Part shown: positions 1 to 5,261 of the stretch, one piece after another | Layout: every line of letters begins with the position of its first letter | Position numbering within the stretch: position 1 is the stretch's first letter | From: Solirubrobacteraceae bacterium | Lineage (GTDB): Bacteria; Actinomycetota; Thermoleophilia; Solirubrobacterales; Solirubrobacteraceae | Direction: 5' to 3' | Length of the DNA stretch: 9,391 nt | Assembly: GCA_016462625.1 (NCBI GenBank) | Contig: JAEMSV010000131.1 | Coordinates: 1 to 9,391, forward strand | Program-made: the position numbers and the translations under genes | The notes under the pieces: model-generated | Databases searched by the model: none | Told to the model about the DNA's origin: nothing | The model's input: only the letters and a program-made list of their open reading frames with translations

Positions 1-399
1 CACCGGGGGGGCCGGTGCGGGGGCGGGGGACGGGGCCGGCGCCGGCGCGCTGACGACCGGTGCCGGAGCGCTGACGACCGGTGCCGGAGCGCTCACAGCG
101 GGCGTCGGCGTGCTCGCTTCAGGGGCCGGGGCGGCCGCGACGGCCTGCGGCTCGGGCGCCGGCACCACGTGCGTGACGACGCGCCGCTGCTCGATCCGGC
201 GGATGACGACCTGCGGCGGCGCCGACGCGACCTGAGCCGCGGGCGCCGGGGTGCCGGCGCCGAGCGCGGGATCGCCGCCCGCACGTACCTGCAGGGCGAG
301 CGCGGCGAGCGCGACGCAGAAGGCACCGGCGGCCGACGACCACACCCACTGGGGCGCGATCGGGCGCACCGGGCGGCGCTTCGGGGCTGCGTCAGTCAT
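1..399 (-). CDS. Membrane-anchored Pro/Ala-rich protein, 3' end beyond window (partial)
   Basis: The frame opens at ATG (397-399) and stays open for 133 codons to the window edge, so the C-terminus is missing. The visible part has a short basic cytoplasmic N-terminus (MTDAAPKRRPVRP), one membrane helix at about residues 17-37 containing two tryptophans, a segment with VVIRRIEQRRVVTHVV, and then a long low-complexity Pro/Ala/Ser/Val linker that includes tandem SAPAPVV heptads. Such a linker usually spaces a folded extracytoplasmic domain away from the membrane; that domain would lie outside the window. The start codon sits inside the end of the upstream gene: the 8-nt overlap reads ATGACTGA, and no Shine-Dalgarno is seen, so translation is probably coupled. 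The helix plus VVxRR/VVTHVV pattern resembles the neighbouring 392-787 protein. Function is not recognised. The reading frame is well supported; its role is unknown. Confidence 0.72.
   Translation of the reverse strand, partial: MTDAAPKRRPVRPIAPQWVWSSAAGAFCVALAALALQVRAGGDPALGAGTPAPAAQVASAPPQVVIRRIEQRRVVTHVVPAPEPQAVAAAPAPEASTPTPAVSAPAPVVSAPAPVVSAPAPAPSPAPAPAPPV
47..88 (-). repeat. 21-bp tandem repeat, two exact copies plus a decayed third
   Basis: The 21-bp unit at 47-67 is repeated exactly at 68-88, and a diverged copy starts at 89 (GCGCTCACAGCGGG). It lies in frame in the partial minus-strand gene and encodes the heptad SAPAPVV. Exact identity at the DNA level points to recent duplication or slippage in the linker, so linker length may vary between strains. 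Confidence 0.85.
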
Positions 400-787
400 C
401 GTCGCCGCCGTGGTCGTCGTCGGCCTCGAAGCCGTCCTCGCCGTGGTCGTCGCCGCGCTCCTCCTGCTCGTACTCGAGGTCGTCGTCTTGGCGTACGCGC
501 TGGGCGACTCGGACGGCCGTGGGCTGCGGAGACGAGGCGACGGGCGGGGCAGCCGGTGCGGTGACGGGCGCCGCGGCGGGCGCCGCAACCGTGGTCTTCG
601 GCTTCTCACGCTTGGTGACGTGGATCGTGGTCCGCACGACCTCGGTGCGAACCTGCGGAGTCGCAGCGACCGGCGCGACCGTCTTCGTCGGGGTCGGCTG
701 ACCGCCCGCGGCCAGCGCGATCGCCGCCAACGCGCCCAGGCCTGCGACGGTCCCACCCGCGACGAACATCCGGGGGCTCAGGGACAT
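392..787 (-). CDS. Small single-pass membrane protein with acidic, His-containing C-terminal tail
   Basis: The 131-aa protein begins MSLSPRMFVAGG. The ATG at 785-787 is chosen because a good Shine-Dalgarno (TGAGGAG, minus strand, 794-800) precedes it by 6 nt; a longer frame to 937 would cross the divergent regulatory region. Features in order: a hydrophobic helix at about residues 8-27; an extracytoplasmic segment with VRTEVVRTTIHVTKREKPK; a Pro/Ala linker; and a strikingly acidic tail from about residue 100 rich in D and E with two DDHG motifs. Such a tail could bind metal cations, but this is only an inference. It is first in a minus-strand operon with the gene ending beyond base 1, and is transcribed divergently from the two-component system. 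A repeat array at 837-880 lies upstream, so control by that system is likely. The family is not recognised; it resembles the 3461-3736 protein in layout. Confidence 0.8.
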   Translation of the reverse strand: MSLSPRMFVAGGTVAGLGALAAIALAAGGQPTPTKTVAPVAATPQVRTEVVRTTIHVTKREKPKTTVAAPAAAPVTAPAAPPVASSPQPTAVRVAQRVRQDDDLEYEQEERGDDHGEDGFEADDDHGGDDD

Positions 788-793
788 GGGGTG

Positions 794-800
794 CTCCTCA
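794..800 (-). promoter_or_regulatory. Shine-Dalgarno for the 392-787 gene
   Basis: TGAGGAG on the minus strand, 6 nt before ATG 787. It fixes the start codon and implies a transcribed leader, unlike the leaderless-looking plus-strand genes. No consensus -10 could be placed for this leader. Confidence 0.75.
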
Positions 801-836
801 GGTTCGGGGTCATCGTGCGGTCCACCGTGACGACCG

Positions 837-880
837 CCGGGGCAAGCCCCGCGCAACCCTGGGTAAAGCCTTGGCAAAGC
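837..880 (-). promoter_or_regulatory. Array of four 11-bp direct repeats, putative response-regulator operator
   Basis: Read on the minus strand from 880 down, the sequence divides into consecutive 11-mers: GCTTTGCCAAG, GCTTTACCCAG, GGTTGCGCGGG, GCTTGCCCCGG. The first two are nearly identical and the others decay from them. Direct repeats with one helical turn of spacing are the usual binding site of OmpR/PhoB-family regulators, and such a regulator is encoded at 919. The array lies between the divergent starts at 787 and 919, so it could serve both. The exact 10-mer CTTTACCCAG recurs in the second array at 3005-3059. Confidence 0.6.
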
Positions 881-906
881 CTGCGCGAGACGGCTTCGGT
901 GGGGGT

Positions 907-912
907 TACGCT
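907..912 (+). promoter_or_regulatory. -10 hexamer TACGCT for the two-component operon
   Basis: TACGCT matches TANNNT and ends 6 nt before GTG 919. With usual -10 spacing, transcription would begin at or next to the start codon, giving a leaderless mRNA. No -35 consensus is visible; the repeat array just upstream suggests dependence on an activator. Confidence 0.6.
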
Positions 913-918
913 CGCGTC

Positions 919-1641
919 GTGACCGGCTCCGGACCACGCATCCTGCTCGTCGAGGACGAGGCGTCGATCGCCGAGCCGTTCGCCCGCGTGCTTGCGCGCG
1001 AGGGATTCGACCCGACGATCGCGGCGACCGCCGCCGACGCGCTGGCCGCCTTCGATCGGGTCCAGCCCGACCTGGTCCTGCTCGATCTCGCCCTGCCCGA
1101 CGGGGACGGCCGCGACGTGTGCCGCGAGCTCCGCGCGCGCTCGAACGTCCCGGTGATCATGGTCACCGCGCGCGGGACCGAGGTCGATCGCATCGTGGGC
1201 CTGGAGCTGGGCGCCGACGACTACGTCGTCAAGCCGTTCTCGGGCGCCGAGGTCGTCGCGCGCATCCGGGCCGTCCTGCGGCGCACCGGCAGGGCGGAGG
1301 ATGCGCCCGCCGCCCGCGCAGCGCTGGAGGCCGGCGGCGTGACGCTCGACCCCGCCGCCCGCCGGGCGCGCCTCGACGGCAGCGAGCTCGATCTGACCCG
1401 CAAGGAGTTCGACCTGCTCGCCGAGCTCATGCGGCACGCGGGCGCCGTCGTCACGCGCGAAGACCTCATGGCGCGCGTGTGGGACGAGAACTGGTTCGGC
1501 TCGACGAAGACGCTCGACGTCCACGTGGGCTGGCTGCGCCGCAAGCTCGGCGACGACCCATCCGCTCCGAAGCTCATCCAGACGGTCCGCGGGGTCGGGT
1601 TCCGCTTCATCGCGCCCGAGGAGCTGGACCCGTCGGTCTGA
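919..1641 (+). CDS. OmpR/PhoB-family two-component response regulator
   Basis: The 240-aa protein has two standard domains. The receiver spans about residues 7-120, with acidic pocket E12/D13, phospho-acceptor D56 (in VLLDLALPDGDG), T83 and K105 followed by PF. The winged-helix DNA-binding domain spans about 133-234, with DLTRKEFDLLAEL, the recognition region STKTLDVHVGWLRRKLGDD, and the closing wing TVRGVGFRF. Phosphorylated by the adjacent kinase, it should bind direct repeats and control transcription. The GTG at 919 is preferred because the protein then begins a few residues before the first receiver strand (PRILLVEDE) and lies 6 nt after a -10 hexamer; the more upstream ATG at 871 would put the operator array inside the gene. 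Its stop overlaps the kinase start. The target process cannot be told from sequence. Confidence 0.95.
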   Translation: MTGSGPRILLVEDEASIAEPFARVLAREGFDPTIAATAADALAAFDRVQPDLVLLDLALPDGDGRDVCRELRARSNVPVIMVTARGTEVDRIVGLELGADDYVVKPFSGAEVVARIRAVLRRTGRAEDAPAARAALEAGGVTLDPAARRARLDGSELDLTRKEFDLLAELMRHAGAVVTREDLMARVWDENWFGSTKTLDVHVGWLRRKLGDDPSAPKLIQTVRGVGFRFIAPEELDPSV

Positions 1642-3005
1642 GAGCCCGCCTCCTGCTGGCTCTGGCCTACGTGCTGGTGCTCGCGATCATCGCGCTCGAG
1701 GTCCCGCTCGCGGTCAGCACCGCCGACCGGGTCGACGCGGAGATCCGCTCGCAGGCGCGCGGGCAGGCCGATGTGGTGGCGTCGTCGGCCTCCGAGCTCG
1801 TCAAACCGCCGGACCGCGCCGGGCTCGACACGCTCGTGACGAGCGCCGCCCGCTCGGTGCGTGGGCGCGTGATCGTGGTCAACGCGCGTGGCCGGCTGCT
1901 GGCCGACTCCGGCGGTTCCCCTCGGGGAACCAACTACGCCGACCGGCCGGAGATCGCCCGTGCGCTGCGCGGGGACGCCGATCAGCGAGAGCGCCATTCC
2001 GACACGCTGGATCAGTCCCTGCTCGCCACCGCGGTCCCCGTCGTCGAGGAGGCGGAGACCGTGGGCGCGGTCCGCATCACGCAGAGCATGGCCGCCGTCG
2101 ACCGTGCCGTCCGGCGGGCGTGGATCGGCCTGGCCGGCGTGGGGGTCATCGTGCTGCTGATCGGCCTGGCGGTGGGGGCGCTGATCGCCGGGCAGATCGC
2201 CCGACCGGTCGTGCGCCTCGAGGACACGGCGCGGAGGGTCGGGGACGGAGACCTCGGGGCGCGCGCCCCGGTCGAGGGCTCGGCAGAGCAGCGCACCCTT
2301 GCGCGGACGTTCAACGACATGACCGCTCGCGTGCAGCGGCTCATTGCGTCCCAGCGCGAGTTCGTCGCCGACGCGTCGCACCAGCTCCGAACCCCGCTGA
2401 CGGGCCTGCGCCTGCGCCTGGAGGAGGCGCGCGCGGAGAGCGCCGACCCGCAGGTGCAGGAGGATCTCGACGCCGCCCTGGGCGAGGTCGACCGCCTGGC
2501 CGTCATGGTCGCCGAGCTTCTGGAGCTCAGCCGGGCCGGGGAGCGCGACGCGCCGGCCGAGACCCTGCTGCTCGGGGAGGTTGCCGAGCATGCGGCCGAG
2601 CGCTGGGCCGCGGAAGCGGCAACCCGCGGGCAGCGTGTGGCCGCGGATGTCGACGAGGCCGCCGACGCGGAGGCGTTCGTCCCCCGCGCGGACATCGACA
2701 GAGTGCTCGACGTTCTCGTCGAGAACGCCCTGCACTACGCGCCGCCGGCCACGACCGTGACCATCGCCGCGCGTCCGGGGGAGCTGACCGTGCGTGATGC
2801 GGGCCCCGGACTGGCCACGGACGAGTCCGAGCTGGTGTTCGAGCGTTTCCACCGAGGGAGCGCCGCGCGCGGTGGCCCGGGTGGAACCGGTCTCGGACTG
2901 CCGATCGCACGTGAACTGGCGAGCCGCTGGGGCGGGGAAGTCCGCCTCGCCAACGCGCCCGGCGGTGGCGCGCTCGCCCGGGTATCGCTCCCGCCGCAGC
3001 ACTGA
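1638..3005 (+). CDS. Membrane sensor histidine kinase (HAMP, HisKA, HATPase_c), apparent CTG start
   Basis: This is the partner kinase of the preceding regulator; about 455 aa. Order: membrane helix 1 at about residues 3-25 (RARLLLALAYVLVLAII); an extracytoplasmic sensor region of about 135 residues; membrane helix 2 at about 161-188; HAMP at about 186-238; HisKA with phospho-acceptor H248 in SHQLRTPLTGLRLRL; and HATPase_c with N-box N363 (ENALHYAPP), G1 box DAGPG, FERFHRG, and G2 box GGTGLGLPIA. All catalytic motifs are present. The start is unusual: no in-frame ATG, GTG or TTG exists between the regulator stop and the first helix. CTG 1638 overlaps the regulator stop as CTGA, matching the ATGA/GTGA coupling common in such operons. 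GTG 1668 is the alternative but would cut the first helix. The frame extends open upstream to 1119, but that part is a shadow of the regulator gene. The signal sensed is unknown. Confidence 0.93.
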   Translation: MRARLLLALAYVLVLAIIALEVPLAVSTADRVDAEIRSQARGQADVVASSASELVKPPDRAGLDTLVTSAARSVRGRVIVVNARGRLLADSGGSPRGTNYADRPEIARALRGDADQRERHSDTLDQSLLATAVPVVEEAETVGAVRITQSMAAVDRAVRRAWIGLAGVGVIVLLIGLAVGALIAGQIARPVVRLEDTARRVGDGDLGARAPVEGSAEQRTLARTFNDMTARVQRLIASQREFVADASHQLRTPLTGLRLRLEEARAESADPQVQEDLDAALGEVDRLAVMVAELLELSRAGERDAPAETLLLGEVAEHAAERWAAEAATRGQRVAADVDEAADAEAFVPRADIDRVLDVLVENALHYAPPATTVTIAARPGELTVRDAGPGLATDESELVFERFHRGSAARGGPGGTGLGLPIARELASRWGGEVRLANAPGGGALARVSLPPQH

Positions 3006-3059
3006 CTTTCCCGAACCTTTACCCAGACCTGGACGGCGGTTTCCCGGCGGGTTCGTACC
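3005..3059 (+). promoter_or_regulatory. Second array of 11-bp direct repeats, upstream of the 3068 gene
   Basis: From 3005 the plus strand divides into 11-mers: ACTTTCCCGAA, CCTTTACCCAG, ACCTGGACGGC, GGTTTCCCGGC, GGGTTCGTACC. Units 1, 2 and 4 share TTT(A)CCC; units 3 and 5 are weak. Unit 2 shares CTTTACCCAG with the array at 837-880, and both arrays read towards the gene they precede. The array begins at the last base of the kinase gene and runs into the -10 hexamer of the next gene, so it probably makes that gene a target of the adjacent regulator. Confidence 0.6.
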
Positions 3060-3061
3060 GT
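3056..3061 (+). promoter_or_regulatory. -10 hexamer TACCGT for the 3068 gene
   Basis: TACCGT fits TANNNT and ends 6 nt before ATG 3068, the same spacing as at 907 and 3449. No Shine-Dalgarno is present, which supports a leaderless transcript separate from the kinase mRNA. It overlaps the last weak repeat of the 3005-3059 array. Confidence 0.6.
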
Positions 3062-3067
3062 CGGCGC

Positions 3068-3442
3068 ATGACTGCACAGACCCGCCGCCGGAGCGCCGCC
3101 GCTATGGCCGCACTCACCGGCCTCATTCATCTCATCCTCGCGCCGGAGTACCTGTCGGAGGAGACCTACATCGGCGTGCTGTTCATCGGCGCGGCCATCA
3201 CCTGCGGCGCCGTCGCCGCCGTCCTCTGGCGCCGCGACGAGCCCCTCGCGTGGGGCATCGGGGCGCTGACCTGCGCCGGCATGTTCGCCGGCTTCGTCCT
3301 CTCCCGCACCGTGGGCCTGCCCGGCTTCCACGAGGCCGAATGGGAGCTCTCCGGCCTCATCACGCTCGTCGCGGACGCGGCGTTCGTCGGCCTGGCCGCG
3401 ACGAGCCTGCGGTCCGAGCTGCCTGCGGCCGCAACCTCCTGA
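3068..3442 (+). CDS. Small four-helix membrane protein of unknown function
   Basis: The 124-aa protein has a basic N-terminus (QTRRRS) and about four hydrophobic segments, roughly residues 11-27, 34-54, 60-79 and 93-113. Motifs that look constrained are HLILAPEYL (H21, E27) in helix 1 and GFVLSRTVGLPGFHEAEWE (H88, E89, E91) in the loop before helix 4. Clustered His and Glu at the membrane edges could form a metal or proton site, but this is only a guess. The pattern resembles uncharacterised actinobacterial membrane proteins found near two-component systems. It has its own promoter and repeat array, so it is probably controlled by the upstream regulator rather than only co-transcribed with it. 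Start: ATG with no alternative nearby and a -10 hexamer 6 nt upstream. Confidence 0.85.
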   Translation: MTAQTRRRSAAAMAALTGLIHLILAPEYLSEETYIGVLFIGAAITCGAVAAVLWRRDEPLAWGIGALTCAGMFAGFVLSRTVGLPGFHEAEWELSGLITLVADAAFVGLAATSLRSELPAAATS

Positions 3443-3448
3443 CGGGAC

Positions 3449-3454
3449 TACGCT
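3449..3454 (+). promoter_or_regulatory. -10 hexamer TACGCT for the 3461 gene
   Basis: TACGCT ends 6 nt before ATG 3461 and is identical in sequence and spacing to the hexamer before the response regulator. It lies in the 18-nt gap after the 3068-3442 gene. No Shine-Dalgarno is seen in that gap, so a leaderless start is the simplest reading. Confidence 0.55.
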
Positions 3455-3460
3455 CCGGAC

Positions 3461-3736
3461 ATGCGCGCGCGCCTGCTTATCGGCTGGGTCCTGCTCGGCC
3501 TGGCGGGCGTCGCGCTGGCGGTCGGGGTGACCATGGCCGCGACGAGCGTGACGTCCCAGCGGATCGGGCTCGATTCCGAGCCGCTCTCCGCGGGCAGCGA
3601 CCTCGTTCCGTCGCCGGTCGAAACGACGACCCGCACCGTCACCGTGACGGTGCAGACGACGGCGGCCCCACCGACGACGGTGGAGGACTCCGGCGAAGGA
3701 CACGGCCGGGGGCGGGACCACGCCGAGGACGACTAG
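3461..3736 (+). CDS. Small single-pass membrane protein with TVTVTV segment and acidic/His tail
   Basis: The 91-aa protein has a short basic N-terminus (MRAR), one strong helix at about residues 5-27, an extracytoplasmic stretch of Ser/Thr/Pro, the beta-like ETTTRTVTVTVQTTAAPP, and a hydrophilic C-terminal tail with EGHGRGRDHAEDD. The layout (helix, alternating T/V segment, D/E/H/G tail) parallels the 392-787 protein on the other side of the kinase pair, suggesting paralogous or functionally matched envelope proteins. The tail may bind cations; no family is recognised. It starts 18 nt after the four-helix gene and ends 12 nt before the stop of the convergent gene at 3749, leaving no room for an obvious terminator. 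Confidence 0.78.
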   Translation: MRARLLIGWVLLGLAGVALAVGVTMAATSVTSQRIGLDSEPLSAGSDLVPSPVETTTRTVTVTVQTTAAPPTTVEDSGEGHGRGRDHAEDD

Positions 3737-3748
3737 CGCCGGGCGTCC

Positions 3749-5209
3749 TCAGCAGATCGCGGTCGCGACCCAGTACCGACTGGTGGTGCCCCGCAGCGGG
3801 GCGTAGGCCGTCCAGCCGAACTCGATCTCGGGCGCCGGCCCGCGGTCACGGGCGTCGAAGATGAACTGCCGGGCGATCGCCTCCGTCCGCGGCGCGAAGA
3901 TCGTGCCGCCGCGCGCGGCGAACTCGCGGGTTCCGGCCCCGTCCCACAGCCCGACGTCATCGGGCTGCCCGCCTGTCCACAGCGCGACGTACGGCACCGG
4001 CCGCCGGTTCGGCACGACGTAGCGCGGACACACCGGCCCCGGCGGGTCCTCGGAGAAGAACGTCTCGAGATCCCCCACGATCGCCTCCTGCGTCGACAGC
4101 GCTCGCTGCAGCGCATCGAGGCGATCGACCTGCTTCGGCGTGAACGCCACGAGCGCCACCACCACGACGACCGCGAACCCGATCCACCACGGCCGCGCGC
4201 CGTCATCGGGGTCGAGCACCATCCAGCCGAAGACCCCCGCGCCCGCGAAGATCGCGCCGATCGTCGCCACTGGCAGCAGGTAGCGCACGAGGATCGAAAG
4301 CCCCGCCGTCGCCAGGACGCAGAACGCCGCGACGCCCAGCAGCCCCGCGATCAGCGGCAGCCGCGACCGGTCGCGCAGCCTCCACAGCCCGAACCCGAGG
4401 CCACCGGCTGCGCCGAGCAGGACGGGCTCGCGCAGGATCTCCCCGATCCGCCGCGGCAGCGTCGTCGGGACGTTCGCGATCCCGGTCTTCCGGCCGAGCT
4501 CGGCGGCGTTGTCGCGCGTCTCGGTCAGGGAGAAGAGCGGGTTCCCGGTGATGATGAGGTCGTGCAACGCCCAGAGCAGCGGGGCGCTCGCGGCGATGAG
4601 CGCCATCCGCGCGAGCGCCGCGCCGCGCAGGCCGTCCGGGCCCCACGCCAGCCACAGCACGTAGGCGCCGCTGAACAGCCACGCCTCCGGCCGCAGCAGC
4701 CCGGCCAGCGACAGCAGTGCGAGCACCGGCCAGCCTGCGCGCGACTTCTTCGTCTCCACGAGCAGCGCGCCCAGCAGCAGGCAGAGGTAGGGGAGATCGA
4801 CGTACGCGCGCAGTCCGTACGAGAGCACCGGCTCGCGCGTGAGGATGATCAGCGCCGCCAGCGCGCCGGCCGCCCATCCGAACCACGCGCGGCCCAGCGA
4901 GAACACGAGCACGCCGAGCACGCCGAGCAGCAGGTAGGCGCCGCCGCTCACGATCCACGCCGGCACACTGCCGAACTCCGGCGCCGAGCCGTAGAACAGT
5001 GTCAGCGGGATCGCGGCGAGCTCCTGAAGCGGATGCGCGGTGGGGGCGAGGCCGACCTCGAGGTCGGGGAGCGCCCCGCGCGCCACATCGCGCCCCCAGA
5101 TCAGCGTGTAGAGCGTGTCGTAGTTGATGAGCTGCACCGCGTCGAAGACGAGGAGCAGGACCAACGCGAGCGCCACGGAGGCTGAGGCGGCAGGGAACAG
5201 GCGGCGCAT
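3749..5209 (-). CDS. Polytopic membrane protein, probable GT-C-fold glycosyltransferase
   Basis: The 486-aa protein has about 9-11 hydrophobic segments up to about residue 370, then a soluble C-terminal domain of roughly 110 residues. Features typical of GT-C enzymes (polyprenyl-phosphate-sugar users such as the ArnT/PMT-like families) are an N-terminal helix followed at once by a loop with aspartates (NYDTLYTLIWGRD, D31 and D41), where the catalytic acid normally lies, then APTAHPLQ, a later LTREPVLSYGLRAYVDLP loop, and RPEAW in the middle. The substrate cannot be predicted; cell-envelope glycan or glycolipid is likely. ATG 5209 is chosen because the basic MRRLF precedes the first helix and a -10-like TACCGT lies 9 nt upstream. 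It is divergent from dnaX and convergent with 3461-3736, so it stands alone. An uncharacterised non-enzymatic membrane protein is the alternative. Confidence 0.85.
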   Translation of the reverse strand: MRRLFPAASASVALALVLLLVFDAVQLINYDTLYTLIWGRDVARGALPDLEVGLAPTAHPLQELAAIPLTLFYGSAPEFGSVPAWIVSGGAYLLLGVLGVLVFSLGRAWFGWAAGALAALIILTREPVLSYGLRAYVDLPYLCLLLGALLVETKKSRAGWPVLALLSLAGLLRPEAWLFSGAYVLWLAWGPDGLRGAALARMALIAASAPLLWALHDLIITGNPLFSLTETRDNAAELGRKTGIANVPTTLPRRIGEILREPVLLGAAGGLGFGLWRLRDRSRLPLIAGLLGVAAFCVLATAGLSILVRYLLPVATIGAIFAGAGVFGWMVLDPDDGARPWWIGFAVVVVVALVAFTPKQVDRLDALQRALSTQEAIVGDLETFFSEDPPGPVCPRYVVPNRRPVPYVALWTGGQPDDVGLWDGAGTREFAARGGTIFAPRTEAIARQFIFDARDRGPAPEIEFGWTAYAPLRGTTSRYWVATAIC

Positions 5210-5218
5210 GCGCCGCCG

Positions 5219-5224
5219 ACGGTA
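5219..5224 (-). promoter_or_regulatory. -10 hexamer TACCGT for the membrane protein gene
   Basis: On the minus strand TACCGT ends 9 nt before ATG 5209; the following bases CGGCG match those after the TACCGT at 3056. It lies only 23 bp from the divergent dnaX hexamer, so the two promoters must overlap. Confidence 0.45.
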
Positions 5225-5247
5225 CCGCCCGTGTCGGGCTGCTGTCT

Positions 5248-5253
5248 TAGACT
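5248..5253 (+). promoter_or_regulatory. -10 hexamer TAGACT for dnaX
   Basis: TAGACT ends 8 nt before GTG 5262, implying a leader of about 0-2 nt. No Shine-Dalgarno is present in the gap. The -35 position would fall on or beside the divergent promoter at 5219-5224. Confidence 0.5.
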
Positions 5254-5261
5254 CGGTCGTC

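Noticed and set aside
800..836. A -10 element for the 392-787 gene (CACGAT or CACGGT on the minus strand)
   Set aside because: Neither fits TANNNT and neither has a partner -35 at sensible spacing, so no promoter is called.
1119..1637. Extended N-terminus for the histidine kinase within the regulator gene
   Set aside because: The added residues are an out-of-frame reading of the regulator, rich in Arg/Gly/Ala; the kinase family begins at the first membrane helix.
1221..3077. 618-codon open frame on the minus strand opposite the kinase gene
   Set aside because: High-GC shadow frame: low-complexity Arg/Gly/Ala protein with no motifs, fully antisense to a kinase with all catalytic motifs intact.
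5124..5261. Longer N-terminus for dnaX
   Set aside because: It would overlap the divergent membrane-protein gene and add unconserved residues before the canonical SLYRRHRPRTF start.
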